NCBI RefSeq assembly: GCF_019710745.1
Contig: NZ_JAHKJW010000007.1
Span: forward strand, 1-64,000
DNA: 64,000 nucleotides
Origin: Streptomyces beigongshangae
GTDB taxonomy: Bacteria; Actinomycetota; Actinomycetes; Streptomycetales; Streptomycetaceae
Direction: 5' to 3'
A model generated the notes under the pieces. The model worked only from the letters and a program-made list of their open reading frames with translations. It did no database searches and was not told the origin of the DNA. Both the position numbers and the translations under genes were made by a program. Shown here in pieces: positions 57,878 through 64,000 of this stretch (its first letter is position 1; every line of letters begins with the position of its first letter).

Positions 57878-59766
57878 CGGGTGGTCCGGGTGGCACCGCG
57901 CGGGAGGAAGGTGCGCCGCACGCGGGCGAGTGCGCCCTTCGGCGAGCGGTCACGCAGGCGGTACAGGTCCAGGTATCCGCCGCGTCCTCCCACCACCAGG
58001 AACGTCTCGGCATCGACGCCGGTGAGCGCGACGCCCTTCGGTTCGCCGGGGAGGTCCTCCACCAGGCCGGTCAGGTCGCCGGTGTGCCGGTCGTAGGCGG
58101 CGAGCTGACAGCCGTAGGAGACCGCGCAGACCGTGTCGGCGTGCACCACCCCGTTCTCCACGGTGTTGTCGAGGAGTTCGACGTACCGGTGCTCGACGTC
58201 GTCGCCGTGGTGCGGGATCTGCTTCAGGCCGTCGGAGCCGGTCACGTAGAGGTGGTGGGCGTCCGCCCACAGGCGTTTGACGTACTCGCCCAGGCGCAGG
58301 CGCAGACTCCAGGTGACCGATGTGCCGTGCGCGTCGAAGGCGCGCAGCTCCCCGGTGCGGGTGCCGGCGACGCGCTCGCCGGTGGGCAGGTAGGTGGCGG
58401 CCCACACCGGCAGGCCGTCGACGTCGAGGAGGCCGACGGTGCGGCCGGTGGCCGTGTCCAGTTCGACGGCTCCGGCGTTGGTGGCCACCAGGGCGCGCTG
58501 CCGGTCCGGGGAGACGGCGACCGTGTGGGCGATGTCCGGCATGGCGCTGGTCCACCGGAGGTTGCCGTCGCGGTCGGCCCGTACGACCTTGCGGTCCCAG
58601 GTGACACCGATCCAGCCGTCGGGCATCGGCTGGACCCGACGGGTGAAGCCCAGCCCGGTGATGTGGTGTGCGATCACGGAAAGCGAAGGCGCCGCCGCCG
58701 TACCACCGGCCCGTACCACGGCGACGCCGTCGTCCGTGGCGGCGTACAGGGTTCCGGGGGAGCCCGGGTCGGCCTGGAGGTCCCATACGCACTGGCGGCG
58801 GAAGGGGGCCCGGGCGGTCACCGTGTTGCGGGCCGGGTCGGTGCGGACCAGGTGCCCGTCCTGGGTGAGGACCACGAGGGCGTCGTCCTCGGTGACCGCG
58901 CAGTCGGACACCTGGTGGCTGAAGCCGTCGAGGGTGCCGGTGATGCGCGGCTCGGGACGGGAGTTGTCCAGGACGTGGATCACACCGTCGAACCCGCCGA
59001 CGTAGGCGCGGGTGTGGTCGCGGGAGAAGGCGAGCGCCTCCACGTCGTTGCGGGCGAAGGGCATCCGGTGCACGAGCTGTCCTTCCGGTGTCAGAACCGC
59101 CAGGCCGTGCCGGACGTACCGGTCGTCACCGGTTCCGATGTCCTGCGTGGCCCAGAACCGGTCGTGCAGCCGGTCATGGGCGAGCCGGTGGATGTTGCCG
59201 TGGTCGACCCGGACGACCGTCGGGAAGGCCAGGTCCTCCAGTGAGCCGAGATGGACGCGCCCGGCGCGGTCGCCGACCGCGTGCACCCCGGGCCGGTCGG
59301 TGCACACGGACTCCAGGGCCGTCTCCCCGGTGAAGGAGGGCACGATCCGTTCCACGGCGAAGGTGCCGAGGTCGATCACGACCAGCTGCCGGAAGCCGTT
59401 GTTGACGTAGACACGCCCTTTCCAGACGGCGATTCCCCGGCTGATCTCCGGTGAGGGCTCCTCGTCCTCGGAAAGACGGTCCCGGTCGGCCGTCGCGTTC
59501 GCGTCCAGGACGTCGACCGGGTCGAGCGTGTCCAGCGCCCATCTGGTGATCGTGCCGTACTTGTCCTTGGTGACCACCCAGGACCCGGCGACGGCGACCG
59601 TGTACACGGGCCAGCCGCAGGGCGGGGTCGTGGTGGCCGGTACCGGTGAGGAGCGCAGCAGCCGGAGACGGTCGTCGAGCAGATGGATGCGGCCGACCAC
59701 GTCGGCGGCGAGAAGGCCGACACCGTCGACGGGCAGGATCCGGGTGATGCGGTTGGTCAGTTCCAT
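57874..59766 (-). CDS. Second beta-propeller protein of the cluster (ToxC-like role possible)
   Basis: 630 residues from the ATG at 59764-59766; the longer frame upstream overlaps the flavin-reductase gene and is not used. Start overlaps that gene's end by ten bases; its stop overlaps the exporter start. Repeated beta-strand units (for example VEALAFSRDHTRAYVGGFDGVIHVLDN and HTVAVSPDRQRALVATNAGAVELDTATG) mark a WD40/PQQ-like propeller, probably two propellers. No signal peptide, so cytoplasmic. Almost the same length as the WD40 protein upstream (631), suggesting divergent duplicates that could pair. ToxC of toxoflavin operons is a WD-repeat protein of undefined catalytic role. Confidence 0.8.
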   Translation of the reverse strand: MELTNRITRILPVDGVGLLAADVVGRIHLLDDRLRLLRSSPVPATTTPPCGWPVYTVAVAGSWVVTKDKYGTITRWALDTLDPVDVLDANATADRDRLSEDEEPSPEISRGIAVWKGRVYVNNGFRQLVVIDLGTFAVERIVPSFTGETALESVCTDRPGVHAVGDRAGRVHLGSLEDLAFPTVVRVDHGNIHRLAHDRLHDRFWATQDIGTGDDRYVRHGLAVLTPEGQLVHRMPFARNDVEALAFSRDHTRAYVGGFDGVIHVLDNSRPEPRITGTLDGFSHQVSDCAVTEDDALVVLTQDGHLVRTDPARNTVTARAPFRRQCVWDLQADPGSPGTLYAATDDGVAVVRAGGTAAAPSLSVIAHHITGLGFTRRVQPMPDGWIGVTWDRKVVRADRDGNLRWTSAMPDIAHTVAVSPDRQRALVATNAGAVELDTATGRTVGLLDVDGLPVWAATYLPTGERVAGTRTGELRAFDAHGTSVTWSLRLRLGEYVKRLWADAHHLYVTGSDGLKQIPHHGDDVEHRYVELLDNTVENGVVHADTVCAVSYGCQLAAYDRHTGDLTGLVEDLPGEPKGVALTGVDAETFLVVGGRGGYLDLYRLRDRSPKGALARVRRTFLPRGATRTTR

Positions 59767-60638
59767 GGCTCCTGCTTCGCGGAGGTGGGTGCGGGCGGGG
59801 AGGTTCGTGGCCCGTGGGGCGGGAAGGTCGCCGGCTCGTGGGGTGGGGAGGTCGCCGGCCCGCGGGGCGGGGTGAGGCGGGCGAATCCCGGGTGGGCGCC
59901 GTCCCGTTCGACCCGCACCCGGGCGTGGTCGAGCGGCGCGAGCCGTACGGCGGGGGGCAGGGGGATGCGGACCCGGAGATCGCCGTACGCGGTGGACGGG
60001 TACGCGCCCAGCGGGATCTCGCCGGCCTCGTGGGGCAGCAGTGTGACGCGCCACGGGTCCCCGGTGCCGCCCGGCCCGGTGGCGGCGACGGTCAGTACGC
60101 CCGCCGGGTCCCGGCGGACCCCCACGACGACCCGTCCGGCCCGCAGGGCCGGGCCGAGTCCGTGCATGGGGCCGTGCTTCACCAGGGGGCGCGCGGGCGT
60201 GTCGGGCAGGTGGGCCGCGACCACCTCGGCGACGAACAGCCGGTGCACCGGCAGGGCGAGTACGTGCCTCAGCTCGCACTCCAGGGCCACCACCCCGCCG
60301 CGCACCCAGGGTGTGTCCGTCACGGTCGGGGAACCGAAGTCGATGAGTGTGCTCGTGGTCTTGTCGACGTCCGCCAGGGAGAAGCTGCCCGCGAAGTCGG
60401 CCAGTTCCGCCTGCTCCTGGGCGCACAGCGTCAGCGAGTAGCCGCCCGCCTGTTCGATCAGGCCGCGGGTCACCGCCCGGGGGCCGAGGGCGACGGCCGC
60501 GTACAGCGGTGTCCTGTTCACGAAGTACGCCCACTCCGCCGCCATGACGTTGACCGGTTCCCCGTCGCGCCGGACGACGACCAGGCCGACGGTGCCGGTG
60601 AGCCTCTTCCACAGGTCGGCGGGCAGATCAGCGCTCAT
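59757..60638 (-). CDS. Flavin-reductase-like FMN-binding split-barrel protein
   Basis: 293 residues; ATG at 60636-60638 overlaps the FGE-like gene by 11 bases. The N-terminal ~200 residues have the flavin reductase-like (RutF/HpaC/DIM6-NTAB) pattern: GLVVVRRDGEPVNVMAAEWAYFVNR, ALGPRAVTRGLIEQAGGYSLTL, and EC-LRHVLALPVHRLFVAEVV. The C-terminal ~90 residues are extra, ending in a Pro-rich repeat (SPPHEPATFPPHGPRTSPP). It could supply reduced flavin or itself oxidise a pathway intermediate; a redox step is needed to build the fused triazine in toxoflavin-type pathways. Not part of the classical toxABCDE set as I know it. Confidence 0.78.
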   Translation of the reverse strand: MSADLPADLWKRLTGTVGLVVVRRDGEPVNVMAAEWAYFVNRTPLYAAVALGPRAVTRGLIEQAGGYSLTLCAQEQAELADFAGSFSLADVDKTTSTLIDFGSPTVTDTPWVRGGVVALECELRHVLALPVHRLFVAEVVAAHLPDTPARPLVKHGPMHGLGPALRAGRVVVGVRRDPAGVLTVAATGPGGTGDPWRVTLLPHEAGEIPLGAYPSTAYGDLRVRIPLPPAVRLAPLDHARVRVERDGAHPGFARLTPPRGPATSPPHEPATFPPHGPRTSPPAPTSAKQEPWN

Positions 60639-61656
60639 CGCCCGCCGCCTTCCCGCCGTGGCCGGTCGCGCCGGTCGCGTCGGTCACCACGTCACAGGCG
60701 ACGCGGAACCCGATGGGGTACAGGGGTCCCGGATACGCGCCGTGGCGCCGCCGGGTGCGGGCGAGGTCGCCGTGGCGGGTGAAACTGCCGCCCCGGGTCA
60801 CGTGGTAGGAGCCCAGTGTCCTGCTCAGGTCGTCCATGACGGGCTCGGCCCCGGGATAGGGGGCGTAGCGGTCGGCGGTGAACTCCTCGACGTTGCCGCC
60901 CATGTCCCAGTGCCCGAACGGGGACCGGCCCCGGGGGTAGACGCCGACGGGCGTGGTGGTGTGGACGCCGGACTCGCGGGTGTTCGCCGCGTCGGCGCGG
61001 AAGGTGTCGCCCCACGGGAACTCCCGTCCCTCGAAACCCTTGGCGGCGTGTTCCCACTCGGCTTCGGTCGGCAGGCGGAAGGGCCGGCGCCCGGACACCT
61101 CCCGCAGCCAGGCCAGGTACGCCTCCACGTCCTGCGGGGTCACCCCGCACACGGGATGGTTGGCCGACTGCCACGGATACGCCCCCAGTGGCCAGGTACC
61201 GGGCCTGTGCGGATACCCGCTCTCCAGGAGGAAGGCGAGGTACTGGTGGTTCGTCACGGGGTAGGCAGCCAGCGCGAAGTCCTCCAGCACCACCGGATGT
61301 TCCGGTGTCTCCTTGCGGATCCAGTGGTCCTCGACCCCGACGTGGGCCCAGGTCCGCGTCACCGCCGGCACGTCCTGCGGGTCCAGGCCCATGGTCGTCC
61401 CCCCTCCGGGCACCGGCAGGAGGGCGGGGACGGCCGGGGTGCGGGGATCGCCCGCCAGCCCGAGCAGCGCGCCCGCCGCGAGGCGCTCGGGCAGAGGGGC
61501 CCGCGTGCTCTCCACGGTGCGCACCAGGTCACCGGCACGTACCGCGTCGCGCACCGCGGCGGTCCCGGCCAGCGCTGCGCACAGCGTGCTCAGCGGTGCT
61601 TCCCGCGTGAGGTGGGGGTGTCCCCCGTCCGTGCGCCCCCGGTGTTCCGCGCTCAT
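60628..61656 (-). CDS. Formylglycine-generating-enzyme-fold protein lacking the catalytic cysteines (ToxD-like)
   Basis: 342 residues; ATG at 61654-61656 overlaps the WD40 stop (ATGA). The C-terminal ~230 residues are an FGE-sulfatase (SUMF1) domain: YPVTNHQYLAFL, NHPVCGVTPQDVEAYLAWL, FRLPTEAEWEHAAKG, FPWGDTF, GHWDMGGNVEEF, and [20 protein letters not shown] (288-307). In true FGEs the stretch after RGGS carries the two copper-binding Cys; here both are replaced, so formylglycine formation is not expected. ToxD of toxoflavin operons belongs to this fold, which supports the pathway call. The N-terminal ~85 residues look like a helical extension. It may catalyse an oxygen-dependent step or act as scaffold. 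Confidence 0.85.
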   Translation of the reverse strand: MSAEHRGRTDGGHPHLTREAPLSTLCAALAGTAAVRDAVRAGDLVRTVESTRAPLPERLAAGALLGLAGDPRTPAVPALLPVPGGGTTMGLDPQDVPAVTRTWAHVGVEDHWIRKETPEHPVVLEDFALAAYPVTNHQYLAFLLESGYPHRPGTWPLGAYPWQSANHPVCGVTPQDVEAYLAWLREVSGRRPFRLPTEAEWEHAAKGFEGREFPWGDTFRADAANTRESGVHTTTPVGVYPRGRSPFGHWDMGGNVEEFTADRYAPYPGAEPVMDDLSRTLGSYHVTRGGSFTRHGDLARTRRRHGAYPGPLYPIGFRVACDVVTDATGATGHGGKAAGDER

Positions 61657-63548
61657 GCCTCTTCCCCCAGGTCCCCCAGGCCCGCCGGGTCTCCCAGGTC
61701 CGTCAGATCCGCCAGGCCCGCCAGGTCCGCCAGGGACTCGACGTCCAGTCGCCCGACCACCCGGGTACGGCCGTCCTCCGCCCGCACCAGCAGCAGCCGG
61801 CCGTCCCATCCGGCGACGGCCGCGGTGGTGCGGTCGATCCGGCACACGCAGGAGACGGCCTGGTCGAACTCCGCGACGATCTCGCCGTCGGTCAGGCCGG
61901 TGCCGTACGGCCCCGGGCGCCAGGCGCGCAGCGTGAAGTCGTACGAACCCGCCAGTACCGTGGGGTGGTCCGCGTGACCGAGCAGTCCGACGGCCTTGAC
62001 CGACTCGTCCGCGCCGAGGAGTGTCCACTCCCGCCGCACCCGCCATGTCCCGGAGCGGTGTTCGACGTGTCCGACGCGGACCGTGTGGTCCCGCGAGGCG
62101 GTCGCGACCAGTTCCGCGTCCAGGGTCGCCACGGCGTTCACCAGGTTGCCGTGCCGCCACAGGTCGTCACGCCGGCCGAACCCGCCGGCTGCCAGCCGGT
62201 GGTCGGTGGCGGCCGAGACGAACGCGGTGGCGTCCAGCGCGGCGAGCGCTTTGATCGATCCCTGGTGGGCGTGGGGCCGTCGTGCGACGGCCGTGCCGGA
62301 GGTGCCGATCCGCACGAGTTCGCCGCCGTAGGTCCCGGCGACCGCACCGCCGTCGTGGGCGATCAGCGAGGTCACGGGCGCCTCCAGAGCGAGCACCCCG
62401 GTCTGGCCGGGCCGCCGCACGATCACGTCCCCGGCGTAGGTGCCGGCGTACAGATCGCCGCCGCTGGCCGCCAGGGACAGCACCGGCCCCCGGCCGATCC
62501 GCGTCGCGCGGGCGCGCGGCGCGCTGCTCGTCGCCGAGGCGAGGTCCACTTCAAGGAGCAGCCCGGAGTCGCAGCCCAGGGCGAGGCGGCCGTTGAGGAC
62601 GGTCAGTGCGTTGATCCCGTGGGTGGCGGCCGGGGTGGCGCCGATCCGGCCGCCGTCCGCAGCGTCGAGGAGTACCGGTGAGCCGCCGAACGAGCCGACC
62701 GCCACCGCGGAGGTCCCCGCGGCCACCGAGCGGGGCCAGACGGCGGCGTCCTCGTAGCGACTGATCCGTGTGCCGTCCAGCGCCCGCAGGAAGTGCACAT
62801 GGCCGTCGTAGGCGCCCACCAGCAGCATCGAGTCGTCGCTGGTCCAGGCCACGCTGCGGGTCGCGGCGCGGGAGACCCACACGGACAGCACGACCGTGAG
62901 GTCCTGGTCCAGCACGTCCACGAACCCGTCGTCCCGGGCGACCGCCAGCAGCCGTCCCGAACGGGACCATGCGCATCCCTCCACCGACGTGGCGTACCGC
63001 CTCCGGGCTCCGGCGGAAGTCCCTGTCCCGTCCGGTGCCAGCACGCACACCAGTCCGTCCTCCCCGGCCGTCGCCACGAGACCGTCGGCGTTCACGTCCA
63101 CCGCCATGCAGTGCGCCGTGTGTGAGACGAGCGTGCCCAGCAGGGTTCCGTCGGCGGTGTTCCACAGCGTGGCCGAGCCGTCCTGCGACACGCAGACCAG
63201 GCGCTCGCCGTCCGGGAGCCAGGCCACGGAGTTGACGTCGTCGGTGTGCCGGGCGAGCACGCGCCGGGGTCCCGCGCCGTCCTCCGCGAGGTCCCAGACG
63301 GCGACGGTCTTGTCCGCGGACGCGGTGGCCAGCACATCGTGCCGGACCGGGTTCCAGGCCGTGCAGTTGACCAGCCGCCGGTGCCTGAGCCGCCGGGTCG
63401 GACGAGCGGCTCCGTCCGTCACCTCCCACACCGCGGCCGTTCCGTCGTACGACGCCGTCGCCAGCCAGGGCCTGGTGCGGTGCCACGCCACGTGGGTGAC
63501 GGGCGCCGCGTGCCCGGTCGTGCGTACGGGAAGGTTGATGCTGCGCAT
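61653..63548 (-). CDS. WD40 repeat protein (ToxC-like)
   Basis: 631 residues from the ATG at 63546-63548. Tandem WD40 units run through the whole chain, clearest at the N-terminus: HVAWHRTRPWLATASYDGTA, then AVWEV; CTAWNPVRHDVLATASADKT, then AVWDL; SVAWLPDGERLVCVSQDGSA, then TLWNT. About fourteen blades suggest two seven-bladed propellers. Cytoplasmic. It follows the peptide gene across a hairpin and is coupled to the FGE-like gene. In Burkholderia glumae the order GTP cyclohydrolase II, WD-repeat protein, FGE-like protein (ToxB-ToxC-ToxD) is the same. Confidence 0.88.
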   Translation of the reverse strand: MRSINLPVRTTGHAAPVTHVAWHRTRPWLATASYDGTAAVWEVTDGAARPTRRLRHRRLVNCTAWNPVRHDVLATASADKTVAVWDLAEDGAGPRRVLARHTDDVNSVAWLPDGERLVCVSQDGSATLWNTADGTLLGTLVSHTAHCMAVDVNADGLVATAGEDGLVCVLAPDGTGTSAGARRRYATSVEGCAWSRSGRLLAVARDDGFVDVLDQDLTVVLSVWVSRAATRSVAWTSDDSMLLVGAYDGHVHFLRALDGTRISRYEDAAVWPRSVAAGTSAVAVGSFGGSPVLLDAADGGRIGATPAATHGINALTVLNGRLALGCDSGLLLEVDLASATSSAPRARATRIGRGPVLSLAASGGDLYAGTYAGDVIVRRPGQTGVLALEAPVTSLIAHDGGAVAGTYGGELVRIGTSGTAVARRPHAHQGSIKALAALDATAFVSAATDHRLAAGGFGRRDDLWRHGNLVNAVATLDAELVATASRDHTVRVGHVEHRSGTWRVRREWTLLGADESVKAVGLLGHADHPTVLAGSYDFTLRAWRPGPYGTGLTDGEIVAEFDQAVSCVCRIDRTTAAVAGWDGRLLLVRAEDGRTRVVGRLDVESLADLAGLADLTDLGDPAGLGDLGEEA

Positions 63549-63611
63549 GTCCTTGTCCGCCTTTCCGTCGGTGCGGGTCTCCCCCGTCGCACGCCGACGC
63601 CGGCGACGGGG

Positions 63612-63650
63612 GCCGGGAGGGCCCGGAGCACGGCCCCGGACCCTCCCGGC
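63612..63650. terminator. Hairpin between the peptide gene and the WD40 gene (attenuator or partial terminator)
   Basis: Ten-base perfect arms (63612-63621 GCCGGGAGGG and 63641-63650) plus a mismatch and four inner CCGG pairs, with a 9-base loop. It starts 10 bases past the peptide stop and ends 63 bases before the WD40 start. There is no T-tract. Such a stem after a small first gene often makes that gene's transcript more abundant. Confidence 0.8.
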
Positions 63651-63659
63651 GTCGTGTTG

Positions 63660-63716
63660 CTACAGCGGGTTCGAGATGTCGGCGCGCACATTGCGGCGAA
63701 CGGGCTTGACGAACAC
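63660..63716 (-). CDS. 18-residue peptide gene inside the GTP cyclohydrolase II/WD40 operon
   Basis: Start GTG at 63714-63716, stop TAG at 63660-63662. The encoded peptide is MFVKPVRRNVRADISNPL (GTG read as Met). The leader AAGGAGGTGAT, eight bases before the start, matches the complement of the 16S rRNA 3' end over 11 bases, far better than any other gene here. It lies 49 bases after the cyclohydrolase stop, and a strong hairpin follows. The peptide is basic in its first half, has no Cys, and ends SNPL. The combination of tiny size, strong ribosome site, downstream stem and biosynthetic neighbours fits a peptide precursor or scaffold. A translated leader controlling the WD40 gene is the main alternative. 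I recognise no family. Confidence 0.72.
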   Translation of the reverse strand: MFVKPVRRNVRADISNPL

Positions 63717-63765
63717 GGGAATCACCTCCTTCCACCGGTGCGGTGGTACGACCGAGAACGGGTTG

Positions 63766-64000
63766 TCACTCGGCCGAGCCGATGAGCCCGGTGTCCACCG
63801 GGCTGAGGACCGCGGACCGGAAGCGGTGCCCTCCGATGTCCTGCTTGGCCCTCAGGTACGGGACGTTGTCGTTCGTGACGTGGGCCAGCGTCGGCACCCT
63901 TTCGGCCACCGTGACGCCGTGGGCGACGAGCCGGCGGACCTTGACGGGGTTGTTGGTGAGCAGCCGGACGCACCGCACGCCGAGCGCGGCGAGCATCTGC
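63766..64000 (-). CDS. GTP cyclohydrolase II (RibA-like), C-terminal part, cut by the right edge
   Basis: The last ~77 codons of a RibA-type enzyme: LGVRCVRLLTNNPVKVRRL, then VTVAERVP and NDNVPYLRAKQDIGGHRF correspond to the conserved C-terminal end of GTP cyclohydrolase II (LGV-K-RLLTNNP-K, ERVP, N--YL--K---MGH). The zinc and catalytic residues lie outside the window. The enzyme opens GTP to 2,5-diamino-6-ribosylamino-pyrimidinone phosphate. Its position at the head of a secondary-metabolite operon suggests a dedicated paralogue (ToxB-like) rather than the housekeeping riboflavin enzyme. Confidence 0.88.
   Translation of the reverse strand, partial: QMLAALGVRCVRLLTNNPVKVRRLVAHGVTVAERVPTLAHVTNDNVPYLRAKQDIGGHRFRSAVLSPVDTGLIGSAE

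Noticed and set aside
59767..60612. Upstream extension of the second propeller gene (would make 912 residues)
   Set aside because: The extension overlaps the flavin-reductase gene in another frame and is Arg/Gly/Pro noise; the ATG at 59764-59766 fits the coupled-overlap pattern of the operon.
61657..62160. Upstream extension of the FGE-like gene
   Set aside because: It overlaps the WD40 coding region in another frame and has no domain similarity; the ATGA overlap at 61653-61656 is the natural start.

Overview
This window reads as a piece of a Streptomyces chromosome. Base composition is very high GC, genes are dense with strong third-position GC bias, and the families are typical of the genus: SARP regulator, Tat/Sec-secreted hydrolases, DUF5707, AMIN-like lipoprotein, peptidase inhibitor I36, mycothiol-type amidase, modular type I polyketide synthase (PKS). 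No rRNA, tRNA or intact insertion sequence was seen.

Layout. (1) Bases 1-20006, minus strand: the 5' part of a modular type I PKS locus. A discrete acyltransferase and an EhpF/PaaK-like adenylate-forming ligase precede a giant PKS (loading AT-ACP plus three extension modules), followed by the start of the next PKS, which runs off the left edge. The loading AT lacks the carboxylate-binding Arg, so a monocarboxylic starter is predicted. The ligase and discrete AT are candidates for making or editing that starter. The predicted building order is starter, methylmalonyl (B-type KR), malonyl (A-type KR), methylmalonyl-like (no reduction), methylmalonyl (KR begun at the edge).

(2) About 20.8-56.6 kb: mixed single genes and small operons. 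These include an AMIN-like secreted protein, a cytokinin-dehydrogenase-like flavoenzyme, a PucR regulator, a DUF389 membrane protein, a fused pectate lyase-pectin methylesterase, a quinone oxidoreductase behind a MerR-type promoter, an MMPL exporter, an Mca-like amidase, a two-component system, a decayed ABC transporter, secreted esterase, YbjQ, peptidase inhibitor I36, serine hydrolase, an AfsR-like SARP-NB-ARC-TPR regulator, two alpha/beta hydrolases, an ECF sigma factor, a beta/gamma-crystallin-like secreted protein, a papain-like protease with a membrane-anchored neighbour, a CASTOR/POLLUX-like ion channel, a TetR-controlled reductase/Dabb operon and an RsbW-like ATPase. Many genes end in long perfect hairpins, which makes transcription units easy to draw. 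Several decayed fragments (ABC ATPase, SDR, TetR, I36) mark this stretch as fluid.

(3) 56.6-64.0 kb, minus strand: a tightly overlapping operon. It runs GTP cyclohydrolase II (RibA-like, cut by the right edge), an 18-residue peptide with a near-perfect Shine-Dalgarno, a strong hairpin, a WD40 protein, a formylglycine-generating-enzyme-fold protein without its cysteines, a flavin-reductase-fold protein, a second beta-propeller and an MFS exporter. GTP cyclohydrolase II + WD40 + FGE-like protein is the signature of the toxoflavin (tox) operon of Burkholderia/Pseudomonas. I infer a pyrimidotriazine (toxoflavin/fervenulin/reumycin type, '7-azapteridine') or related GTP-derived pathway. The embedded peptide gene, not known to me from that pathway, is the most interesting feature here.
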